Assembly: GCF_000372865.1 (NCBI RefSeq)
Contig: NZ_KB889965.1
Location: 4,850,500 to 4,914,499 of the forward strand
Reading direction: 5' to 3'
Length of the DNA: 64,000 bases
Origin: Methylosarcina fibrata AML-C10
GTDB taxonomy: Bacteria > Pseudomonadota > Gammaproteobacteria > Methylococcales > Methylomonadaceae
In this document: positions 26,351 to 36,300 of the stretch, in pieces
How positions within the stretch are numbered: position 1 is the first letter of the stretch
Layout: each line of letters opens with the position of its first letter
The notes under the pieces: generated by a model
What the model was told of the DNA's origin: nothing
Database searches by the model: none
The model's input: the letters and a program-made list of their open reading frames with translations, nothing else
Translations under genes and position numbers: made by a program

Positions 26351-27316
26351 ATGGCGGCATCGATAAATTGGCATCCGGGTGTGGACAAAGGATTGGGTGC
26401 AGAAGCCGGAAAATTGCATCTGCCGATAGACAGACGAGCAAACCTGTCGCCGGAAGATTTTTTTCATGACTATGTGACCCAAGGCCGTCCCGTCGTCGTA
26501 CCGGGCGCTTTGAAGCGCTGCCCGGCGCTGACCTCCTGGACCTTCGATAAACTGCAGCAGGTTTCCGGGCAACGCACCGTTAAACTCAAGCAAGGTTTGA
26601 ACGAAGAAGGCGTCGCCGGTCTGAAGACGATAGCCGTACGATTGGGCGATTATCTGGATCAATTGACGGATTTTGAAACCCGGCTGCAACGAAACGAAGG
26701 TTGGGCCACTGACAGGCCGCCCTATTTACACGACGTGCCATTGTTGAGCATTCTGCCCGATGCGGCAAACGATCTCGACGGCTTTCCGGCTGACTATTTT
26801 CCTGAATGGTATCGGGCCGATTGGCTTGAATTCGCCCAATTCTTTCTTGGGCCGAGCCATAGCTTAACACCGTTACATTTCGATTGCCTGCTTACGCACA
26901 ATCTGTTCTTTCAGGTCAGAGGGCGTAAACGCTTCATCCTGCTGCACCACGACCAACTGCCGTTCTGTTACCGCTATCGGTGGCGCTGGTGCGAGGTGGA
27001 TGCCGAGAATCCCGATTTGCGGCGCCATCCGCTTTACCGGGAAGCGCAAGTTCGCGAATGTACGGTAGAACCCGGCGATATGCTGTACATGCCGCCGGGA
27101 ATGCTGCATCACGTCCGCAGTCTCGACTGTTCGATGTCGTTCAACGTGGATTGGCATACGTGCGGCAGCGCAATTCAGGGCATGTTGGCGCTGAGGCGGG
27201 GTATGCCTCTTAAGAACGTTTATTACAATGCGGTCATCGCTTTCGGGCAATGCGCCGGCCAGCCGGCCGGACGGGTGCTGCCCTGGTACCGCTCCTACTT
27301 GAACTATGTTTCATAG
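26351..27316 (+). CDS. JmjC/cupin-8-like non-heme iron dioxygenase
   Basis: A 321-residue protein of the cupin-like (factor-inhibiting-HIF-like) group of 2-oxoglutarate/Fe(II) oxygenases. Evidence is the N-terminal FFHDYVTQGRPVVVPGALK, the HxD motif TPLHFDCLLTHNLFFQVRGR near residues 175-179, and the second iron His in MLYMPPGMLHHV near residue 252. These are the facial-triad positions. It overlaps the synthetase gene by 11 nt. A role as hydroxylase of an amino acid residue or of the acyl chain of the lipopeptide is inferred from position. Hydroxylation can create a metal-chelating alpha-hydroxy acid in siderophores. Confidence 0.82.
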   Translation: MAASINWHPGVDKGLGAEAGKLHLPIDRRANLSPEDFFHDYVTQGRPVVVPGALKRCPALTSWTFDKLQQVSGQRTVKLKQGLNEEGVAGLKTIAVRLGDYLDQLTDFETRLQRNEGWATDRPPYLHDVPLLSILPDAANDLDGFPADYFPEWYRADWLEFAQFFLGPSHSLTPLHFDCLLTHNLFFQVRGRKRFILLHHDQLPFCYRYRWRWCEVDAENPDLRRHPLYREAQVRECTVEPGDMLYMPPGMLHHVRSLDCSMSFNVDWHTCGSAIQGMLALRRGMPLKNVYYNAVIAFGQCAGQPAGRVLPWYRSYLNYVS

Positions 27317-30300
27317 CGAGGTCGTTGTGCGCTGCATCGAAGAATCCGGACTGACTGCGAATAGCCAAGCAACCTCTGCCAACCTAGTGGAATTGGCTTG
27401 CAGCAGGGCGAATGAAAAGCCCGACCGCACGGCCTACGTTTTTTTGCAGGACGGCGAAAACGAAAGCGGACGCTTAACCTTTGCCGAGCTGAACCGGCGC
27501 GCCCGCGTTATCGCCGCTCGCTTGCAGCGCATGGGCATGGCCGGGAAACGGGCTTTGCTGCTATATCCGCCCGGTCTCGACTATATCGAAGGCTTTTTCG
27601 GTTGCTTGTACGCAGGCGTGGTCGCGGTGCCTGCGAGTCTTCCAACACGTCGGCAGAAACCCCGGCTTTTGGCGGTGATTAACGACGCGGCACCGGCCGT
27701 TATGATGACCACAACGGATATTGCAGCAAAAATCCGCGATGAACTTGCTAGTGGGAGCGACGCCTACGTCGCGACTAAAGTCTCAAGTCGCGACGTAGGC
27801 GTCGCCCCCACGATACCGAACCCGGTGTGGCTTGCCACCGATCGACCGGAAGCCGAATCGACCGAACGCTGGATCAAACCGGAGCTCAGCCTCGAAAGCC
27901 TTGCTTTTCTCCAGTATACCTCCGGGTCTACGGGCGATCCGAAAGGCGTGATGGTCAGCCACGGCAACCTGATGGCCAACCAGGCGGCCATCAAGCAAGG
28001 TTTCGGGCATACCGAAAACACGACGGTGGTCGGCTGGTTGCCGCTGTACCACGACATGGGGTTGATCGGAAATTTACTGCAACCGCTTTATCTGGGTGCC
28101 ACCGCCGTGTTGATGCCGCCGATGGCGTTTCTGGAAAAGCCCGTCCGCTGGCTTAAAGCGATTTCAAACTACCGGGCGAACACCTCCGGCGGACCCAATT
28201 TCGCTTACGATCTTTGCTGTCGCAAGGTGGCCGCGGAACAGATGCAGGCGTTGGATTTAAGCGCCTGGACGTTGGCCTTTAACGGTTCGGAGCCGGTACG
28301 CGCCGTCACTCTGGAGCGCTTTGCGGAAAAGTTTGCCGGTTGCGGCTTTCGCCGGGAAAGTTTTTTCCCCTGTTACGGTTTGGCCGAAGCCACGTTGTAT
28401 GTATCGGGCGAAAAATTGCCCTCTGCCGGGTACGCTAAGTGCCCCGAAGAAAAGCCGCAAGTCCGTCGGGTATCCTGCGGCGCAACGTCCGATCATCACG
28501 AAATCCGTATTGTCGACCCCGAAACGGGCAGCCCTTGTCAGGACGTCTGCATCGGCGAAGTCTGGGTGGCAGGCCCCAGTATCGCTCAAGGTTACTGGAA
28601 TCGCCAGGAAGCATCGGAGCAAACGTTCCGTGCTCGATTGGCCGAGAAGCCGGGCATGGATCGATCAATGATTGACTCCAACGCGCAATCTTTTCTCCGC
28701 ACCGGCGATTTGGGGTATCTCGATAACGGCCGACTTTACATAACCGGCCGCATCAAAGATTTGATCATCATCCGCGGCCGAAATTTTTACCCGCAAGACA
28801 TAGAGCAAGCGCTGACCGGGGAAATCCCGGCGCTCGTTCCCGATAGTTGCGTGGCGTTTTCGATAAACCGTGAAAGCGAAGAGCAATTGATTGTAGCGGC
28901 CGAGATCACGCGCGCGGCGATGCGCTCTGGCGACTACGAGGTGATTACCGCCGCGATGCGAAAACTCCTAGCCGAAGTCTGCGAACTGGCTGCCGCCGAA
29001 TTGGTTCTGGTGCAAGCCGGTGCGGTTCCCAAAACGTCCAGCGGTAAAATTCGCCGCCAACCCTGTAAACAGATGTATTTGGAAAATTCACTGCCTGTTT
29101 TGTTTCGTTCGGGGGATGCCCCTGTCGAATGCGCTCCGGTTGGCGAACAGGGCGGGCTAAAAGCATTGGAAGAAAACAGTCCGGAATATCAACTCCTGCA
29201 ACAGGCGCTATGGGCCGTGCCCCAAGCGCAGCGCGCGCCGCTAATCACCCGTTTTCTTAAGCATAGGATGGCCCGATTGTTGAAGGTTGAAGAGTCGCTC
29301 GTCGCTACCGATTCGCCTTTGCGCTCGTTGGGACTTGACTCTTTGAAAGCGGTCGAGCTCAAACATGCGGCAGACGATCTACTGGGTACGAATGCGCCTT
29401 TGTCGTTGTTTCTATCCGATGACTCGCTGGAAAAAATAGCCGAAAAACTGTCCGGAATCAGCGAAGCGGCCGTTGAACATGTCATACATGCCCATGTTTC
29501 AGACAGCATTGAGCAGAGTGAGCGCTGCGCTTTTTACAACTCAAACCTGTCCGCGACGCAATTCTCCATGTGGACGATGCAGCACTTAGAGCCGAACAGC
29601 ATCGTCTACAACCTGCATCTGGCATTATGCATCGCCGGAGCACTCGAGCGGGAACGACTGCGGCAAGCGTTCCGTTGTTTGGCGGAGCGTCATCCCATGT
29701 TGCGTACGGTATACCGCACCGACGGCAATGGCGGGGTCATTCAGCAGGTGATGCCGGTTGCGGAATTACCGGATTTTTTTACAGCCGTCGATGCATCTGC
29801 GTGGCCGGAACCCCAACTTCAGAGCGATATGGCCCGGCGGGCCGCCGAACCTTTCGATTTGACGACCGGATCGTTACTTCGTATCGCATGTTATGTCCAC
29901 GGAAAGCCGGGGTTGCAAAATGATCCTTTTTGCTCTCCAGAATGTAGCGATGGTCAATCATTACCCATTGAAACTTGCTATACCCTCTTAATCTGCGCCC
30001 ACCATATCGCCGTCGATTTGTGGTCTGTTCTCATTCTCGTCAGCGAACTGAAAACAATCTATGCCGAATTGTCCGCCGGTGCGGAAGTGCAATTAAACGC
30101 GCTCCCTTCAGACTATACCGATTTTGTTGCCTGGCAGAGCGATTATCTGAAAAGCCCGGCCAGCGAAAAAGCCTGGGCTTACTGGCAACGGCAATTGACC
30201 GGCGAGCTGCCGTTACTTGCGCTGCCGACGGATCGCCCCAGGCCGGCAGCTCCAGACTATCGCGGTGCTTCGCTGGCATTTGGGCTGCGCCGGGACGAAA

Positions 30301-33300
30301 CGGAACAACTCAAAAAACTGGCCGGACAGCGAGGCGTAACGCTGTTCGCCTTGTTGCTAACGGCTTACAAGGTCTTGCTGCATCGTTACACCCATCAAAA
30401 AGACGTCATTGTCGGTGTACCCTCTAGCGGACGCAGCCAATCGCGTTTCGCCCCAATTGTCGGAAATTTCGTTAATCCGCTGCCTTTACGCAGTTACCCT
30501 TCCGGCAACAAAACCTTTACGGATTACTTGGCGGAAGTCAACGCCGCCTTGTTAAGCGCGCTGGAACACCAGGACTTTCCTTTTTCCCTGACGGTGGAAC
30601 GCCTGCAACCCGAGCGTATTGCCGAGCATTGGCCGATTTACCAGACTTTGTTTGTGCTGCAGCAGGCTCAGGCCGGTGTCGATGCCGATTTGGCGCAACT
30701 TGCTTTGGGGGAGGACGGCGAATTTTCAGTGTGGGGGAATATGCAGGCCAAGCCTTTGGCGATACAACAACGGGTCGAGAATTTCGATCTCAAACTGATG
30801 GCCGCCGAATCGAAAGATGGTTTGCTGTTTTCCTTCCAGTACCGTTGCGATTTGTTCACGGCGGAGATGGTCGCCGACTGGGCAGCTCAATTTCGGCGCT
30901 TGCTAATGGGAGTAGCTTTTACCCCGGATGGGTGCTTGAGCGAACTGCCGATGCTTTCGCCGGAACGTCTGCATCAGCTGACGAAGGCATGGAATAAGAC
31001 CGAGAAGGGCTATATTGGAGCGGATACTCTGCATGGCTTGCTCGAGGAGCAAGTGCTGCGGACGCCGGATGCTGTTGCGCTGGTGAGTGAAGAGTTGACG
31101 CTCAGCTATCTCGAATTGAACCAGCGCGCCAATCGATTGGCGCATGTTCTGATCGGCCAAGGCGTTCGTCCGGGTACGGCGGTCGGAATTTGCTCCGAGC
31201 GTTCGGCCGACATGGTGATCGGACTGCTGGCTGTGTTGAAAGCGGGCGGCGCTTATCTGCCGCTCGATCCGGATTATCCGAAGGAGCGCCTGACAGCCAT
31301 GCTCGAAGATGCGCAAGCATCCTTGATTCTGGCTCAATCCCGATTCATAACGCATTTGCCGGCGCATTTTAGAGCCGGCATCATCACCCTCCAGCCGGAT
31401 TGTTTGCCGGTAACCGGCGTTGCCGGTGATAACCCCGGCATTTCCGTCGGCGGCGCTGCGCTCGCGTATGTGCTGTTTACTTCCGGCTCCACCGGACGCC
31501 CGAAAGGAGTAGGCATCCCCCATGCCGGCGTGCGCAACCGTCTGCTGTGGATGCAGGAGCGTTTCGGCCTCGATGGCGGCGATGCCGTATTGCAAAAAAC
31601 GCCCTATACCTTCGATGTGTCGGTATGGGAATTTTTCTGGCCCCTGCTGGCCGGTGCGCGCCTGGTTATGCTCGAACCCGGCGCACATAAGGAGCCGGAG
31701 CGCCTGACCGCCGCGATTCGGCAACATGGGATTACCACGATCCACTTCGTGCCTTCCATGTTGAGTGCCTTTCTGGAAGCGGATAGCCTTCATCTATGCC
31801 GGTCCTTACGCCGGGTGATTTGCAGCGGCGAAGCCTTAACGGCGGAACTGCAACAGCGATTTTTCGCGCAGAGCGGAGCCGAATTGCATAATCTTTACGG
31901 GCCGACCGAGGCCTCGATCGATGTCACCGCCTGGTCTTGCCGGCGCGATCGGAATCCGCAGACGGTGCCGATCGGGCGCCCGATCGCCAATACCCGGATT
32001 TATTTGCTCGACGACCATCTCAATCCGGTGCCGGCCAATGTCGCGGGCGAGCTTTACATCGCCGGCGTCCAGTTGGCGCGCGGCTATCTCAACCGGCCCG
32101 ATCTGACCGCCGAACGGTTTCTGCCGGATCCGTTCGACAAGGCGGGCGGACGGTTGTACAAAACCGGCGACCTGGCTCGCTACCGGGAAGACGGCAATAT
32201 TGACTATTTAGGGCGCAGCGACCATCAAGTCAAACTGCGAGGCTTTCGCATTGAGTTGGGAGAAATCGAGGCCAAATTATCGGAACACGCCGCCGTGCGT
32301 CAGGCGGCGGTCATCGTCCGGGAGGACCATCCAGGCAGCAAACGCCTGGTGGCCTATCTAGTGACAACGCCCGACGCTACCGCCGACGAAGTGTATTGGA
32401 ACGAATTTCTGGAAGGAAGTCTGCCCGACTATATGATTCCGGCAGCCTACGTGAAAATGGAACAATTGCCGTTGAGCGCAAACGGCAAACTGGATAAAAA
32501 AGCGCTGCCGGTGCCGTTTATCGGCGAACGGTTTTTCGACCGCTATGTCGCTCCGAGAACGCCTGCCGAAAAGATTCTGGCCGGGATTTGGGCACAATTG
32601 CTGCAGGTCGAGCGCGTCGGCATTCACGACAATTTCTTTGGCCTTGCCGGCGATTCCATTTTGGCGATTCAAGTCGTCAGCCGGGCGCGTAAGGCGGGGC
32701 TGCGTTTGACGCCTCGGCAATTGTTTCAATATCAAACGGTGGCGGAACTGGCGGAGGCCGCCGTGCCGATGTCGGATCTCCGGAACGAGTCTGAAGCGAT
32801 ACCCGGACGAGGAGTGCTGTCGCCTATCCAGCATTGGTTCTTCGAATTAGATCTGACGAATCCTCATTATTGGAATCAAGCGCTGATATTGCGTCCCCGC
32901 ATCGGCCTCGATCCCGACCTAATGGCTGAGGCCGTGCGGCAAGTATGGAACCACCATGACGCGCTCGGCTACCGCTTCCGCCGCGAAGCAGACGGATGGA
33001 TTCAAAACGGCACGTCCGATATGATCGTGGAGGTATTCCAACGCATGGATTTGAGCAACGTGCCGGAGGCGGGGATGGCCGAACGTTTCGAGCAGGAACG
33101 CCGTCACTGGCAAGCCAGTTTGCATATCGGCTCGGGCCCGTTGTCGAGAGTCGTCTGGTTCGATCTGGGTGAAGGCGGCATCCGGATTTTGATCGTCATT
33201 CATCACCTGGTGGTGGACGGTGTATCCTGGCGCATTCTGCTGGACGACCTGCAAACGGTCTATCGGCAGTTGGTTCGGGGCGAAGCCGCCGTCTTGCCGC

Positions 33301-36300
33301 CGCGAACGAGTTCCTTCGATCAGTGGAGCGGCCGCTTGCAGGCGCTGGCTGGAAGCGAGGCCGAGGACACGGAGATAACTTATTGGCAAGATATCGTCGT
33401 TGCCCGGGTGCCGCCTGTGCCGGTCGAGTTTCCCGAAGGCTCCGTACTGGAAGGGAAGGCGGCTTCGGTTCGGGTTGAGCTGAACGCGGAAGACACCGAT
33501 TTTCTGCTGCACGAAGCGGCCGTACCCTATCGAACGGACGTCAACGATTTATTGCTGACTGCGCTGGCATTGGCCTTGAACGCCTGGAACCACGCACAGG
33601 CGGTGCGCATCGATGTGGAAGGGCACGGCCGGGTAGATCTGTTCGAAAATATGGACTTGTCGCGCAGCATCGGCTGGTTCACCGCCGTATATCCTTTGCT
33701 GCTCGATCTGCCACCGGATGCCGGGCCGCGGGAAGCCATTCTGGCGGTGAAAACACAACGGCAACAGGTTCCGAGACAGGGAATCGGTTTCGGCATGCAC
33801 CGTTACCTGGCCGATGCCGGTCTTGGCTGTGAAGGCGCGATCTCGGCGGTGTTGTTCAATTATTTAGGCCGATTCGACCGGCTGTTCGGCAGTGATGCTT
33901 TGTTCGACACCGAGATCGAGCCGATCGAGGCTTGCCGCGATTCGGGAAGCCCGCGCGCTTACGAGTTGGAAATCAACGCCGGGGTGCAGCAAGGCTGTCT
34001 GGTGTTCGAATGGCGCTACGGCTTGGAGCGTTACCGCGAATCGACCGTGCAAGCAGTCGCAGAGCGCTGCATGGCGATATTACAGGATTTGCTCAAGCAT
34101 TGCCGTGTACCGGAAGCCGGCGGTCTGACGCCCGGTGATTTTCCGCTGGCGAACCTCAGTGAAGCCGAGCTGAACGCCTTGCCTTACCCAGCCAGTCTTA
34201 TTGAAGACGTTTACCCCTTGTCGCCGATGCAGGAAGGCATGCTATTCGACACTTTGTTGGCGCCGGGTTCCGGCATTTATCTGATGCAGGATCGCTTCGA
34301 GCTTCAGGGATTCGTCGATGCCGCGGTCTTCAAGCAAGCCTGGCAGCAGGTTTTGGATCGGCAACCGGTGCTGCGCACAGCCTTTCATTGGGAAACGGCT
34401 TCGAGCCCTCGGCAGATCGTGTTGCGCCGAGTCGAACTGCCGTTCGATTATCTGGACTGGCGGGAAATTCCGCCGGCTCGGCAGGAGGCGCTTCTGGAAC
34501 AATTGTTGCGCGAGGAGCGCGAACTCGGCTTCGATTTCGCCAAGCCTCCGTTGATGGCCATCCGCTTGCTCCGGCTGACGGAGGACCGCTACTGCTTCAT
34601 TCGCAGTTACCACCATATTTTGGTCGATGCCTGGTGCATGTCACTGATTCTGGTGGAGCTCAAACAAAACTACGAACGGCTGATGAGGGGACAGCCCGGC
34701 TGTCAAGCGGCCGCGCCTTCATTCCGGGACTACCTTGCCTGGTTGCAGCAGCAAGACGAAGCGGCCACCGAAAGGTTCTGGCGGAATTACTTGAGGGGAT
34801 TCGACGAGCCGACGCCGATCGCCATCGGCAAAGCCGCTCAGGCCGAAGCCGATAAAAATTCGACCGTAGGCGATGCGATGATGTTGATGACGGCATCGGA
34901 AACGCGGGATTTGAATGCCCTGGCGCAGCGTTATCGGCTGACTCCGAACACCTTGATCCAGGCGGCCTGGGCGTTGTTGCTCAGTCGTTACAGCGGCAAC
35001 AGTGAAGTGTTGTTCGGTGTGACTGTCGCCGGACGGCCGGTCGATTTGCCCGGCAGCGACACCATGCTGGGGGTATTCATCAACAGCCTGCCGTTGCGGG
35101 TGCGGTTGCGTCCCGAACAAGCGTTGCGGGATTTTCTCGATGGTTTACTGGAACAGAATCTCGAAATCCGCCAGTTCGAGCACGCTTCCTTGCTCCAAAT
35201 CCAGGCCTGGAGCGATCTGCCGCGCGGCACGGCCTTGTTCGAAAGCTTGCTGGTATTCGAAAACTACCCGATCGATCCGAGCTTGCGCTCCGGCGAGGGT
35301 TTGTTGAATATCGTCGATGTCAAGACCCGCACCCATACCAATTATCCGCTGAACGGCATGGTGATTCCCGGCGAGCGGCTGCATTTACAGATCACCTACC
35401 ATACCGACCGTTACGGGCGGGCCGCGGTCGAACGCATGCTGGGGCATTTTTACAATCTGTTGACCGCCATCGTCAGGAAACCGGAGCAGCGCCTCGGCGA
35501 GTTGACCCTGCTGAGCGAGCGCGAACGGCAGCGCATGCTGGTGCACTGGAATCGAAGCGATTACGCCTTTCCGCAGCCTTGCGATGTGGTCGCCCGTTTC
35601 GAACGGCAAGTCGAACGGACGCCGGAGGCCGTGGCCGTGGCATGTCAAGGCGAGTGGCTGAGTTATCGAGAGTTGAACGTGAAGGTCAATACGCTCGCCC
35701 ATGCTTTGCGCACCCGCGGCATAGAGTCCGATAGCCTGGTTGCGCTGCTCAGCGACCGCGGCATTGGTTTTGCAACCATGATGCTGGCGGTCTTCAAAGC
35801 CGGTGCGGCGTACCTGCCGCTGGATCCGGGCCATCCCGACGCCCGTTTGCAGCAGGTGCTGAGCGAAGGCCGGGTGGCATGGCTGCTGGCTGATAGTCCT
35901 TATCTGGAGCGTGCTCGCGCTTTGTTTACCGGCGCGGTTGACGGCACGGCGCATGGAGACACCGTCGCCGCGCCGTCCATGACTCTGGTCGTGCTGTCGT
36001 TGCAGGAATTATCCGATCTTTATAAGCACACCCAACACAATCCGCCGCGTCGGCATATGCCCGGCCAGCTCGCGTTTACGATCTTTACTTCCGGTTCGAC
36101 CGGCACGCCCAAGGGCGCCATGGTCGAACACCGGGGCATGTTCAACAACCTCATCACCAAAGTCTCGGTGTTAGGCTTGTCCGAAGCCGACATCATCGCG
36201 CAGACGGCGGGACCCTGCTTCGACATTTCCGTATGGCAGCATTTGACCGCGCTGGTCTGCGGCGCGCGGGTAGAGATTGTTCCGGATGACATTGTGCGCG

